DNA of 64,000 bases from Ascaphus truei (lineage: Eukaryota; Chordata; Amphibia; Anura; Ascaphidae). The notes under the pieces are model-generated. The model was not told where the DNA came from. It did no database searches and saw nothing but the letters and a program-made list of their open reading frames with translations. The DNA lies in assembly GCA_036426205.1 (NCBI GenBank), contig CM071586.1, positions 11,020,905 through 11,084,904 on the forward strand, read 5' to 3'. Shown in pieces: positions 10,441 through 21,727 of the stretch (within the stretch, counting starts at the first letter, position 1; each line of letters begins with the position of its first letter). A program made the translations under genes and the position numbers.

Positions 10441-10650
10441 CCCTTCTCTTCTTCCCCCCCCCCCCTCTTCACCCCCTCCCCTCTTCCCCCCCTCCCTCTT
10501 CCCCCCCACCTCTTCCCCCCCTCCCCCTCCCTCCTCCCCCCCCCCTTCCCCCTCCCTCCTCTCCCCCCCCCTTCCTCCCTCCATCCCTCCCCCCCCTTCC
10601 CCCTCCCTCCTCTCCCCCCCTTCCCCCTCACCCACCCACCCCCCTCCCTT
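10441..10650. repeat. C-rich low-complexity tract
   Basis: This is a CCCCTCC/CTTCCCCC tract of about 200 bp in the right PLE arm. The equivalent place in the left arm (about 9135-9165) is a short G-rich run, so the tract expanded after the arms separated. Long glycine-rich frames here are spurious. Confidence 0.85.
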
Positions 10651-11088
10651 TATCATTGTTCTGATATCAATTTACCAACATAAGTACTTGCATACAACGT
10701 TGTAATCTTGTTGTCCTTGTCCACTTACTATTTTGAACAGAGATGTCTACATTTTATAATATTGAATATTATCATCATATATCAGACTGCTGTATGTTTT
10801 TATCTTGTATTTCATTGTTTTGCCAGGCATCCCCCATCTGTTTAATGATGTTCAAATGTAGTTGATAAATGTTTACATTTGTTTAATGATATTTGTATAA
10901 ATGCTTACATTTTGGTTTCATTGTCATACTCATCAACCATAGACTATGATGTACTGCTGGGCATTGTTTTTAAACCTGCTTTTAAGGTCCACCTTACATG
11001 CTATTGGAGAGTTACCCACCCCTCACCTGATTTTTATTCTGTTGCAGGTGTTCTGTGTTAAGTCTGCCTATATCTATGTATCCCCCAT

Positions 11089-11149
11089 GCTGATGGATCA
11101 CTCTTTGACAAAGGCCTGAGGGCTGAAACGCGTCAGAGGATCCATCAGC
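11089..11149 (+). ncRNA. Hammerhead-like motif, right PLE arm
   Basis: Stem I pairs GCTGATGGATC (bulged A) CTCT with AGAGGATCCATCAGC. The core is UUGACAA, stem II is a five-position arm with one G-G mismatch around UGA, then GAA, stem III ACGCGU and C at the cleavage position. U3-A8 replaces C3-G8. ACGCGU is self-complementary, which in known PLE hammerheads allows dimeric folding. Confidence 0.6.
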
Positions 11150-11689
11150 TACACATGTCTATTTCAATAAACTTTTTTTAGTCACCACCCACGTCTACAC
11201 CCTGTTTGCTTTCGGCTGTGCTCTGCTACTCTTCCCGTTGCTGCTGGAGGATTCCCCTTGCTGCTTATCGCTGGATTGCACGCCGGGTAGCCGCTGCTCA
11301 CGGAGGAGATCACCGCCGGTCATGTGACCACCCCACGCCACGTCGCAGTTACGTTGGAGGAAGCGGTGCAACACTGAGACCAGAAGTTCACCTGAGACAC
11401 GGAGCACGTCAGTCCTCATCTGCTTACACCGGAGGAGATCACCGCCGGTCACTTGACCGCCCCACGTGACGTCACAGTCACGATAGGGTTGGCGGTGATA
11501 CATTACAGTCACGGATGACCGAGCTACGGCAAATCTATTCTCTAAACCGTGAGTCTATGCAACCATTGGTGCCCAGAGCTGGGCCAGTTGCCATTTGAGG
11601 CTAAATGTTCATATACTAATATGTTTACATCGGCAGCGACTACTGCGTTGATTCTGACGCACCTGATTGGGTAACACAGTTATCCAGTT

Positions 11690-12450
11690 TCACTTAGCAG
11701 GGGCTTGCGCACGCTTCCGTCTTAAGAAATCTTTAGTTTCTTAGCTTGCCGGAGCGCAGGGCCGGTCACGTGCGCGGTTCGCCCAATGAGGACGAACCAG
11801 CTCCGTGACGTCACTGGCCCGTCTCCAGACACGCCCACGGACAGCGCGCGCTCTAAGGCCAGGGAAAGTACCGTTTTCCCTCAGTCTCAGCGCGCCTCCG
11901 CACTGCTTCAGTCTCTATGGACTAAGCCTTAGGCTGCGGCGTGACAGGGAGCGGGGCGTGATGGCACATGAGCGCTGCGCCCTGCTCGGCCGTGCAATTT
12001 GTGGCTAGGTGCACGCTCATCTGGGGGCGCGGCCACAACGGCACTGAGCTGGTTCGCCCTCATTAGGTGAACCGTTTACGTGACGCGCTTGGAGGCGGCA
12101 AATTCAATTTTGCTTGCTCTGCAAGCGTTTCAAGCCCCGATGCTCACCCTGGCCAGACACATAAGGCCTCGGCCAGGGTTCCTGCTGGCGTGCGGAGGCG
12201 CGCTGAGGCTCAGGGAAAGCGGGTGCTTTCCCTGGCCTTAGACAGCGCGCCGTCCGGGGGCGTGTCAGTGACGTCACAGAGCTGGTTCGCCCTCATTCGG
12301 CGAACCGCTCACGTGACCGGCCCTGCGCGCCGGCACGCGGGGAAATTTAACATTTCCCTAAAACCTACGCTTCCGCGCGCTTGAGCCCCTACTAAAGCCG
12401 CTCTCATTGCGGCTGTAGGGGCTCAGTGCCGAGCGGAAGCGCGCCTCCGC
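11690..12450. repeat. GC-rich inverted repeat flanking the PLE
   Basis: About 11700-11890 is the reverse complement of about 12215-12390: both contain GTGACGTCAC, GCTGGTTCG, GGCGAACC and CACGTGACCGGCCCTGCGC. The rightmost part (12383-12450) is shared with 7262-7336. It may be a foldback element or two opposed LTR-like copies. I see no coding region. Confidence 0.55.
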
Positions 12451-12996
12451 CCGCAAGCACTAAACATGGACGCGGCCTTATGCATAATGATGTATACCAA
12501 TTATAAACTGGGTTACGATATATGTGCTGTACACCATTGATCTTAATCAGGGCCGCCAACAGCGGGGGAGAAAGGGTACTGGCGTCCCTGGCCCCGTGTT
12601 AATTAAAAAAAATAAGAAATCGCTGGGAAAAAAATCGCGGTGCACGCCGGCGTCAGAGGGAGCCCCGGTTCGCGTGGGAGCTGCATCGCGAGACAGGTGC
12701 TTCATGGCCGGTGTCAACTGCTGTGACCCCCCTCCGCCCTCATCGGGCCAGCATCAGTCCCACCCCCGCAGCACACTGGTGCGCACGTGAGCAGTGGCGT
12801 GGTGCCTGCAGCGGGGCTGGCGGCAACTGCTGTGACCAGCCGCCGGGCCCCCCTTGCACCGCCACCCCTCCCCCCCCTGAGGAACCTGTTGACAACTGGA
12901 TCAAAGCAACATTTGCTGGACACCCCAATTCACCAATTTGAACTCTATACTCTCCCATTTGGACTTTAAGGCGCCGGTCTGTATTGTTTCTTTTTT
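12451..12996. other. No recognised gene; GC-rich repeat-like sequence
   Basis: Short overlapping frames on both strands (12524-12970) lack domains. GGGCCGCCAACAGCGGGGG near 12550 looks like a dispersed repeat, but I cannot name it. Confidence 0.3.
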
Positions 12997-13396
12997 CTTA
13001 TTATGCCTGTGCTTCCCATCAATCGTCGCTCGACATAGTTCTGTATGGAAGCATTTGAATACTCTCAGTTACTCCTCAGGTATTGACGCGGATTGGACGA
13101 CTACCCCCTCTGGCTCTCGACTTCGGCTCTACTTGGACTTCATGATTTCTGGCATCCCTGACACACGGCTTATACTTTCGACCATCCGCAACTCTCCAAT
13201 CCCTGACCTTGGCAACGGCAATAACTTCTCCTCCTCTACTACTGGTACCGGTAAGTATTGTCTTCCTTACTATACCTGGCCTGGCAACACTAACACCACA
13301 CTCCGGACGCGCTCCCTTTGCTGCGGGTGCGTGTATCCCTACGTCCCACCTCAGCACAGAGGACGGGTCTGGTCTGTGGGCAGCACCGGCGTAACA
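12997..13396 (+). repeat. 5' LTR, lacking most of U3
   Basis: The sequence aligns with the last 400 bases of the 898-bp LTR at 26932-27829 and ends ...GGCGTAACA. The missing part is upstream of the TATA-like TTATTATG (12998-13005), so only the core promoter, R and U5 equivalents remain. Thirty bases after the TATA-like box begins GCTCGACATA (13028-13037), the likely 5' end of the transcript. Confidence 0.8.
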
Positions 13397-13397
13397 T

Positions 13398-13407
13398 TAT
13401 GTCGAGC
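13398..13407 (+). promoter_or_regulatory. Self-priming primer-binding site overlapping the gag start
   Basis: TATGTCGAGC right after the LTR is the exact reverse complement of GCTCGACATA at 13028-13037 in the LTR. In Tf1 and sushi-ichi, reverse transcription is primed by the first bases of the element's own RNA folding back on the primer site instead of by a tRNA. The same GCTCGACATA is kept in the LTRs at about 18250 and 27460. The gag ATG (13399-13401) lies inside the site. Confidence 0.65.
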
Positions 13408-14335
13408 CCACAAAACGCAGACCAGACTGAATTAAGTATGATTTCCACGAATCTGCTTCAGCAGAATCAAGTCATGGCTGATCAAATTGTGGCGCTTACA
13501 CAACAACTAGCCGCACTGTCGGTTCAGGTACCCGACGCCTCTGCGCCCACAACCTCCACTCAGGATGCCGGTGTAGCTACCACATGCTCCTCCGATATGA
13601 GGATTCCTAACCCCAAACCTTACGCAGGTGAATCTCAAGATTTTCGGGGCTTCATTAACCAATGTGAGGTACAGTTTGAAATGGCCCCCCAGCAGTTTTC
13701 TACTGGCCGAAAGAAGGTGGCCTACATTTATAATCTGTTGACGGGTAGCGCACTGGCTTGGGCCTCCCCCATCTGGGAACTGCGAGATGACCTTACCCAG
13801 AATTACTTAGCCTTCAAGACGGAATTCAGGCAGGTGTTTGATTCCCCCGCTCGTCGGGAGGTGGCGGCTTCGTCTCTTTTACAGATTACTCAAGGGCGAA
13901 GACTGGTGATTGAATACACCATAGTTCCGGACCCTTGCAGCAGAGACCAACTGGGAACAGGAGGTCTACGTCTCCGTATTCTGGCAAGGACTGCCAGACA
14001 TCATCAAGGATGTACTTGCTCTCCAACCCAGGCCAGGTCTTTTGGAGGATCTCATCACTCTGGCGATTAGAGTGGACCAACGTATTCAGGTACGCTGCAC
14101 CGAGCGCCAGCGCACTCGCTCGGTAATCTCTTCGTCTCCCTCTCTCAGCACTACTACAGTCCCCAGGTCCACTACGCCGCCCCGTCCTTCCTTGGAGTCG
14201 TCCAAACCGATGCAGTTGGGGGTTCAACGGGTTCGCACACCAATACGGCAATTCCGCCGCGCCGGGGCATTGTGCTATTATTGCGGATCTGCAAAAACAT
14301 CTGACCCAGGAATGTCCTACACCTCCGGGAGACGG
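13399..14335 (+). pseudogene. Gag (capsid) of the sushi-type element, frameshifted
   Basis: The start is taken at 13399 (MSSPQNADQTE), two bases after the LTR. Residues 1-60 are helical and Gln-rich, followed by a Pro/Thr linker and then the retrotransposon gag domain: RIPNPKPYAG, a GFINQCEVQFE-like block, KKVAYIYNLLTGSALAWASP and a WE...L..F..FR..FD block. The first frame runs off course near 13920, where about two bases appear to be lost. The domain continues in another frame (QGLPDII, then LITLAIRVDQRIQ). The CCHC knuckle near 14270 (CYYCG) is scrambled by a further indel. The protein would form the particle that packages the element RNA. Confidence 0.75.
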
Positions 14336-14980
14336 GAACTCCCAGTGAGTATGAAGGGGCTCTCCCTGGTTGTTATGTCTCCTCGTCCCCTTCCCCAAAA
14401 AGGATTCCCTAAGAAACTCACTATACCCGTGTGTCTCTCAGGCAGTAGATTCCGCGTCTTCACTGTAGCTTTCATAGACTCCGGAGCCGGAGGCAATTTC
14501 GTGGACCAAGAGTTAGCCAAACACTACCAGATACCGCTTGTGGAGAAAAAAATCCCCATCGCCTTGGTCGGAATTGATGGGCACCCACTCACGCCGGCAT
14601 TTATCTCATTAGAGACGGTTCCGGTTGTACTTTCCTCTGATAATCACAAGGAGACCCTGACCCTTGACGTAATCCAGGCTCCTGGAACACCCATAACCCT
14701 AGGATTGCCATGGTTGCAACTACACAACCCACGGATCAATTGGGCATCCACCAAACCTATCACTTGGGAACCAAGATCTGGCGAACCACAGCGACTCCTA
14801 GCGAATACCACCGTTCCTGAGACGAAGCTCCCTACGGTTTACCACCAGTTTCTGGACGTATTCAATAAAGTACAATCAAACCTTCTACCTCCTCACAGGT
14901 CATATGACTGTCCTATTGACCTGATTCCTGGTTACACGTTACCTAAGTCCAAGACTTATCCTCTGTCTCCCCGAAATTAA
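14336..14980 (+). pseudogene. Retropepsin-like protease region of pol
   Basis: The frame contains FIDSGAGGNFVD, the aspartic protease active site (DSG), then ITLGLPWLQLHNP, which corresponds to the ILG flap-side motif of gypsy proteases. Next come DVFNKVQ and LPPHRSYDCPIDL, the conserved lead into RT. The frame ends in TAA at 14978-14980, but the RT frame starts four bases later, so a single indel separates them. The protease would cut Gag-Pol in an intact element. Confidence 0.75.
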
Positions 14981-14984
14981 GGCT

Positions 14985-16110
14985 ATGGATGAGTACATCC
15001 AGGAGAACCTGAAGAAAGGTTTTATTCGCCCATCTACTTCACCAGCTGGAGCAGGATTCTTCTTCGTAAAGAAGAAAGATGGAACTTTAAGACCTTGTAT
15101 TGATTATAGAGGGCTTAACCGCATCACCGTAAAGAATCGATACCCACTCCCTCTTATCACTGAACTTTTTGATAGGTTGCAAGGTGCCAAAGTCTTCTCC
15201 AAGCTGGACCTCAGGGGAGCTTATAATCTCGTACGCATACGTCAAGGAGACAAATGGAAAACGGCCTTCAACACGCGTAGTGGCCACTACGAATACCTTG
15301 TGATGCCCTTCGGACTGTGTAATGCTCCGGCCGTTTTTCAAGATTTCATTAACGATGTCTTCCGCAAAGTACTCAACGACTTCGTCATAGTCTATCTGGA
15401 TGATATCCTGATTTTTTCGAAGAATTTACAGGACCACATCTTTCATACATCTTAGATGCTCTCTCGCCTTCGTGAACATCGATTATATGCCAAGATGGAG
15501 AAATGTACCTTCCATCAGACTTCGACCCAGTTTCTAGGCTACATTATTTCCAGCGATGGTTTCATGATGGATCCAGACAAATTAAAAGCCGTTACTAACT
15601 GGCCTAGGCCCGACTCTCTTAAATCAGTCCAGTGCTTCCTGGGATTTGCGAACTACTACCGCAAGTTTATCCGTAATTTCTCCAGAATTGTTGCACCTAT
15701 CACAGCCCTTACGAAGAAGGGGGCCGATCCGTCGATTTGGTCACCAGAGGCCATTACCGCCTTCAACACTCTTAAGGAGGCTTTTGTGTCCGCACCGGTT
15801 CTCCACCATTCCAACACTGATCTCCCTTTCGTGTTGGAGGTGGACGCCTCTGATTCTGGCGCCGGTGCCATTCTATCCCAGAGACCTTCACCCCAAGAAA
15901 AATTGCATCCCTGCTCATTCTTTTCAAAGAAATTTACCTCAGCGGAGAGGAACTACGACGTGGGGAACAGAGAGTTACTGGCCGTTAAAATGGCACTTCA
16001 AGAATGGAGGCATCTCCTGGAAGGGTCGAGGGAACCATTCACCATCCTTACCTACCATAAGAATTTATATATAGAGAGAACGCTCGCCGTCTGGGTCCAT
16101 GGCAAGCCCG
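14985..16110 (+). pseudogene. Reverse transcriptase and RNase H of the sushi-type element
   Basis: RT motifs appear in order: [43 protein letters not shown], the PFGLCNAP box and the catalytic YLDD (within VYLDDILIF). An in-frame TAG at 15453-15455 interrupts the frame just after the palm. RNase H follows with [31 protein letters not shown] and EWRHLLEG. The TDHKNL motif reads TYHKNL, a change at the third acidic position, and the frame slips again near 16080. Catalytic residues of RT are intact but the polyprotein is not. Confidence 0.85.
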
Positions 16111-16117
16111 CTGGTCT

Positions 16118-17515
16118 TTGTTCTTGTCCAAATTTAATTTCCAACTGTCGTATATTCCTGGGACTAAAAATGTCAAAGCCGATGCTCTCTCAAGACAACA
16201 TTCTTCCGAAGAGAGACCAGAAGATTCCATGGAGACCATTTTACCTCACGAGAAGATTTTCACTGCATCTTCCTTCAGAAGCTTTGACAAGATCGTCAAG
16301 TCACAAAGGTCCATTCCAAAGAACCTGAAGGTCCCCAGGGGCAAGCTCTTCGTGAGACCTAATTTCATACCCGAGGTTCTGGATTGGGGACATGCCTCGA
16401 GAGCAGCTGGTCATCCTGGCTACAAAAAGACTTTGGACCTTATACGTCGTAACTTTTGGTGGCCCAAGATGTCCAAAGACATTTTCGAATATACGCACGC
16501 TTGTCCGGTCTGTGCGCAAAACAAGACAATTCATCAAAGGCCTCACGGTCTTCTTCTTCCTCTGCCCATCTCAGAACATCCATGGTCACACATATCAATG
16601 GATTTTATTGTGGAGTTGCCAAGGTCCAAAGGGATGAATACGATTTTAGTGGTGGTGGATCGTTTTTCAAAGATGGCTCACTTTATCCCGCTCAAAGGAC
16701 TTCCCACCTCACCCACCCTTGCTGATNNNNNNNNNNNNNNNNNNNNNNNNNNNNNNNNNNNNNNACCCCACCTGCCTGATATCTTCACTGATCCCATCTT
16801 TCGCATTCATGGTATTCCTTCGTCATCGTGTCTGACAAGTAGGGCACAGTTCGTATCCAGATTTGGAGAACTTTTACCAAAAGACTAGGGATTTCTTCTT
16901 CCTTTCCTACGTCATCATCCTCAGTCACACGTCAAACAGAAAGGGTCATCAGTCCCTGGAAAAATACCTGAGGTTTTTTCATTTCCAATTCTCAGGATGA
17001 TTGGGCACAATTTTTGCCATGGGCTGAATATGCTTTTAACTCCGCTACCAACGAGTCCACCCAGAGTCGCTCCATTTTTCATCAATTACGGTTTCATCCC
17101 CCATGTCTTCCCGTCTCCCAACATTCCTTCTGAGTTCCGGCCACACAGAGACCACGTCTCATCTCGCATTCCTGCATGGTTCCAAGATTCATTCTGCCTC
17201 CTACCGCCTCTCAACGGGCCAACATCAGGCGGATCGCCACCGCCCGAACGGACCAGCCCGTACAAGCCAGGGGATATGGTATGACTGTCCTCAAGAAACA
17301 TCTATTTGAATGCGTACCTTCCCCAACACTGCACCGAGGTTCTGGGCCCTTTCGTATAATTGAACGGATTAATCCGGTAGTCATTCCGGCTTCAACTTCC
17401 CGACAGCAGAAATACCAACGTGTTTCACACATCTCTACTCAAGCCATTCGTATCAGTCATTTCTTCCCCAACCATAACCGTAGGCCTGATCGGTTATTAC
17501 CCAGAATAGTAAGAA
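16118..17515 (+). pseudogene. RNase H tail and integrase, interrupted by an assembly gap
   Basis: [15 protein letters not shown] closes RNase H. The integrase zinc domain shows H-x-H as GHASRAAGHPGYKKT and then CPVCAQNK. The DDE core starts with SMDFIVELPRSKG and VVVDRFSKMAHFIPL. The second Asp block is disrupted just after the N gap (16727-16764), and the frame is broken several times up to 17515. The same region in the second copy (25759-26719) shows VSDRGSQF and HPQSNGQTERVN, so the damage here coincides with the noisy sequence. Integrase would insert the cDNA into the genome. Confidence 0.75.
16727..16764. other. Assembly gap (38 N)
   Basis: The N run sits between clean sequence and indel-rich sequence within integrase. 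Confidence 0.95.
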
Positions 17516-17516
17516 T

Positions 17517-17722
17517 ATGAGGTCCAGTCCCTGCTGGATATCTCGCATATCCAGGGGTCAACTGCAGTTCCTCGTGCACTGGAAGGTTTTCGGCCCAGAA
17601 GAAAGGTCTTGGGTTCCACTTCGTGATATCCAGCTCCCGGTTCTTCTGAAGACTTTCAGGAAGAAGTTTCCGAATAAACAATTTAAGGACGTCCTGAGGC
17701 CGTTGCTGAAGGGGGGGGGGGG
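17517..17722 (+). pseudogene. Integrase C-terminal chromodomain (first copy)
   Basis: QFLVHWKVFGPEERSWVPL is the chromodomain core, followed by a Leu/Phe-rich helix (LLKTFRKKFPNK). Chromodomains at this position define chromoviruses and can steer integration to marked chromatin. The G-run ending at 17722 is the polypurine tract. Confidence 0.75.
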
Positions 17723-17725
17723 TAC

Positions 17726-18630
17726 TGTAAGGAATCTGGTATGTCTCACGCCGTCAGTGCTCACCCCCCGTCGGTACTCAGGCATCCAAGACGCCTGCAG
17801 CACGCAATTCCCACATACCTCAGTTGTCTGCCACTGACACTCAGGCTCCTCGCGCATCAGGATTGCAACCAACCGAAGAGGTGCCTGTTGAGACGCCAGC
17901 CCTCTGCGTGTGTCTCTGGCTCTGTGCTCTATGCGCACAGTGCATCTGTCACTGACCCCATGCGCATAGCGCGCGTCAGTCACCGAATCCACGCACACAC
18001 GCCACACGCCAGCCCCAGACTTATGCGCATCATTCCCCAGCTTACAGAGCATACGCCTAACAGAGAACTTTTAACCTGCTCCTGCAGTGAGGCGTCACCC
18101 CCAAGCTTCACACAGTTCTAAGCAAATCATAACTACACTCAGCTGGGCTGTAACACCTCCCTCCTATCAGGGAGGGACTCCTTGACGTCCTCCAGGCCTG
18201 CCCCCTCTTCCATTGGCCGTCCCAGCCTTATTATGCCTGTGCTTCCCATCACTCTCGCTCGACATATTCTGTATGGAAGCATTTGAATACTCTCTCAGGA
18301 CTTCTCAGGTATTGATGCGGATGGACGACTACCCCCTCTGCTCTCGACTTCAGCTCTACTTGGACTTCATGATTTCTGGCATCCCTGACACACGGCTTTA
18401 TACTTTCGACTTCCGCAATCTCCTATCCCGACCTTGGCAACAGGCAATAACTTCTCCTTCCTCTATACCGTACCGGCAAGTATTGTCTTCCTTACTATAC
18501 CTGGCCTTGCAACACTAACACCATACTCCGGACGCGGCTCCCTTGCTGCGCGGTGTGCGTGTATCCCTACGTTCCCACCTCAGCCCAGGAGTACGGAGTT
18601 GGTCACGCGGCCACAAGCACCGGCGGAACA
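17726..18630 (+). repeat. 3' LTR (first copy)
   Basis: The LTR begins TGTAAGGAATC directly after a G-run and TAC, and ends GGAACA; it matches 26932-27829 over its whole length with many small indels. It includes the TATA-like TTATTATG and the GCTCGACATA transcript-start motif. Confidence 0.85.
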
Positions 18631-21600
18631 AAGACTACGGTCCTGGGGAGGCGAATTGGATGCAGGAAATATGACTTTGTTGACGAACAGGCCCTTAAGA
18701 GCTCCAATGAAGAGGGCCAGAGAATACATTTGGGAGAAAGAAATAGGTTTGTCTGATTACTATCAGAATTATCGTCCATAGGAGAATGACGGGATAATGA
18801 CGTCAGCTTTTAAATTTTGATCAGGAAGATAGGAATTATGAATGAATCTATGAGAAGAAATAGGTGACGCACTAGGCTTGACGAGCCTCGAGTGACGTGC
18901 TCTCGACGTGCCTGTAAGATAATGTGCTTCATGATACGTGTTTAGTGAAGATTTTTATTGAGAGTAGTTGTCGGTACCCTCCAGAAGGTGTCTCCATTCT
19001 TCGAGTGCCAGTTTAAGTGCCAAAAGTTCAACGGTTTCCAATACGTAGTTGCATTCAGCCGACGAGAATTTTCTTGCGAATGAAAGCACAAGGGTTGATA
19101 CCCTGGACAAATATTCTTCTTTGGGGAGAGAACAAGCGCCTACCACCACATCGGATAGCATCAACTTCGAGAGTAAACGGGAGCCTGGGATCAGATGGAT
19201 GAGACCTGGGCGGATACCAAAGCTTTTTGAGAGGAGCAAAAGATTGAAGAGCCACTGAATGCCACGGAGGCCCGGGTCTGCTCCTTTCTTGGTTAGTTCG
19301 GTCAAAGGACTACTAGAGAAGAAATTTTTGGAATGAAATCTACGATAATAATTCGAAAATCCACAGAAAGCGCTGGGACAGCCTTAAGAGTGTAGGTTGA
19401 GGCCAACCTAGGAACTTGCTCTAGCCCATGCGGTTCATCCATGATGAGACCCGTATGTGTCAGATATGATGATATCCCAAAAAATTGGTTGAGTCTGATA
19501 GGAAATGACATTTTTCAAGTTTGGCAAAAAGTCTATTTTCGGCATAACCGAGCAGGAATAGCTACCCTGTTGTTTACGGGATAGACATTGTTCGTGAGTA
19601 GATAGGCTTATTGTGTGCAAGAGTTATAAGATGCTGAATTAACTTCATTCACAAAGTGCAACGCTTGATGAAGGATCACTGCTGTAAAAGAGCGGCTTAG
19701 TCACAACGTGCGATCTAGGACCAACTAAGGCTGTGGTAGCTGCGCGATTGGCTAGGTAAGTACAAAAGGCACATGTACCAAGTAATATGTCCATCCTGGT
19801 GTTGAAAGCAGTCTTTCTTTCATCACCCTGGCGGATCCTGACAAGATTGTAGGCACCACGTAAATCTAATTTAGAGAAGATGTTAGCTCATTGTAACGAT
19901 CGAAAATATTCAGAAATGAGGGGTAGGTAGAGGATAACGATTTTTTACGGTTATTTTGTTAAGGGCGGCGGTAGTACTGTATGCAGGGCATAAGGCTCCT
20001 CCTTTTCTTCACAAAGAAAAATCCGCACCTGTAGGAGAGGTACAGTAGACATACGTATGAAACCCTTCTGTAGTCTTGCGATATATTCTTTCATTGCCTG
20101 ATCTCTGGCAACAGACAATGGATAAGAAGTCCCTCTGGGGGGAGAAGTACCAGGAGCAAGTCGATAGGGCAGTCGAACGGGCGATGGGGGAGGACCACGG
20201 ATTTCACCTTATCAAAGAGTCACGACTCGGCGTGTATCTGCAAATTGCACCTTTTCCTTCTCCTCGGTCACGGTTGGTTCCCCGATACTACTTGCTTCTA
20301 TAGGATGCAGTTCTTGTTGCAGTAGGAACTCCATTGAAAAGAGTTCCTTACCAAGCCAATCCACCTGAGGATATGGATCTGTAGTCAGGAGGTAAACCGA
20401 GGCACGCCAATAGATGGGGTGTGAATAACATTGAATTGGATTTTTTCCAAATGTTGTCCTCCACTCTGAGCTGAAGTACCTCCGTCTCCCAGGAGATAAA
20501 AGGCCAGCTGAAGAGGTCTCCCATCTATGGTTCGAGGGCAATGGGCTTCTTTCTACGCTTCATGGGCACCAGATGGCGTTCTGCGAATTCTTGATCTATA
20601 AAATTTCCGCAGAACCAGAATCAACAAGAAAAGCGAGTGTAGCTACTTGGAAAGCCCCCCCAAAGATAGTGATAGGAAGTAGGATAGCGAGAGGATTATC
20701 AGTAGAAATGGGGGAAAGGAGGAGAAGGCAGGAGGAAGCGTTCTCAGTGAGACTCCTTGGCTCCACGGGAACCTTGCGTTTCCCGAATTATGGGGACAAA
20801 AATAGGCAAGTGTCCAGCAGTTACCGCACAGTACAAGCATAAGCCAGCATTCTGCATCATAATTTTTCAGATTCGGAAAAGACTAGTACCCCCAACTGCA
20901 TAGGTTCCGAAGTATCCGGAAATGGCTTTCAGTTTGGCTCACCTGACTGGATTGATCTTGGAAGAAGTAACGCGATGATGAACCTTTTCAGAATTCCTTT
21001 CCTGGATGCCGGTGATCCACCTTATGCAGAACGGCGATAACATTCCTCCAAATCTGAGGGACAGTCGTGGGTGTGCAGCTCGTCCTTCAAGTTACAGATA
21101 ATCCTTGCCAGAAAGACCGCATCATTACAGTCTTAGCTCCAGCAGTAATAGTCCTAAACTCAAGTGCATATTGGCCACAGGACGATATGTGGTGCAGGAC
21201 ATGCAAACTGAAATGCCACAGAAGCAAGCAGAATACCTTATAGGCGGTGTATCAAACACCTTCCGGAACTCTTGGTGAACAAGGCAGCAATATCCTGAGT
21301 AAGGTCGGTCTTGTTCCCAGAGTGGGATGAAGCCACAGGCCAAGGGCATCATCTATAATAAAGATAGAAGAAACAATGTATGCCACCTTGGCACGAGGAA
21401 GAGAGTTGAAGATGGAAGGACTCATTTCAAATTGTATAAGCATTGATTAAGAAATCCCCGGCATGGTGATGGTCACTTCCATAACGATTGGGTGAGTGTA
21501 ACCAGGGTTCTGGGAAAAGTGAGGAGGAGGACATGGTGGCAGACTCAGAATGCAGGAGCAAGAGGAGAGTGAGGTCCTGGAGAGATGGTTGAAAGCTCTA

Positions 21601-21725
21601 AAGATCTCCTGCAGGGAGCGACAGTTTTGACACTAGCCAGAATTTTTCCTCATACTGGATAGGTAGCTGCGTGGTGCACAGGACTCTTCAACCTCAGCGG
21701 GGTCGAAGTTTGTGTGGCTGAGCAT
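18631..21725 (-). pseudogene. Minus-strand gypsy gag-pol (first, indel-rich copy)
   Basis: This is the same element as 27830-30831. Recognisable pieces on the minus strand are EWRHLLEGT and KKGADPG near 18960-19300, RT fragments, IGEPTVTEEKEKVQ near 20300, LVLCGNCWTLAYFCPHNSG near 20800 and LGTRPTLL plus other gag fragments near 21130-21700. No frame exceeds about 120 codons. Compared with copy 2 the breaks are mostly single-base indels, and they may not exist in the genome. Confidence 0.7.
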
Positions 21726-21727
21726 AC

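Larger units (their letters stand above)
7337..11257 (-). mobile_element. Penelope-like element with long inverted terminal arms
   Basis: The left arm (7337-7524 plus 8717 to about 9245) is the reverse complement of the right arm (about 10366-11257) with moderate divergence. Both arms carry the same hammerhead-like motif and an AATAAAC-type tail sequence. Between and partly within the arms, on the minus strand, lie remnants of the PLE reverse transcriptase C-terminus and GIY-YIG endonuclease (9034-10400). PLEs are known to have terminal repeats in direct or inverted orientation and hammerhead motifs inside them. The left arm is split by a 1.2-kb insertion, and the right arm by an expanded C-rich tract. 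The copy is dead. Confidence 0.7.
12997..18630 (+). mobile_element. Sushi/Tf1-type Ty3/gypsy chromovirus, nearly full length but inactivated
   Basis: In order: a truncated 5' LTR (12997-13396), gag (13399 to about 14330), protease, RT, RNase H, integrase, a chromodomain at the integrase C-terminus, a polypurine tract and the 3' LTR (17726-18630). The Gag capsid motif and the terminal chromodomain are characteristic of the vertebrate sushi-ichi lineage of chromoviruses. Frameshifts, an in-frame stop in RT and an N gap break the reading frames. The part after 16764 has a very high indel rate, which may be sequencing error rather than decay. Confidence 0.85.

Noticed and set aside
10308..10656. 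Glycine-rich protein on the minus strand.
   Set aside because: Low-complexity translation of the C-rich tract inside the PLE arm; only the RYID end belongs to RT.
11195..11512. Coding frames around the PLE right arm.
   Set aside because: They lie in the terminal arm and GC-rich flank, with no match to RT, GIY-YIG or any other domain.
13318..13398. Upstream extension of gag to an ATG at 13318.
   Set aside because: This part lies within the LTR, while the family pattern places the start just after the LTR (13399).
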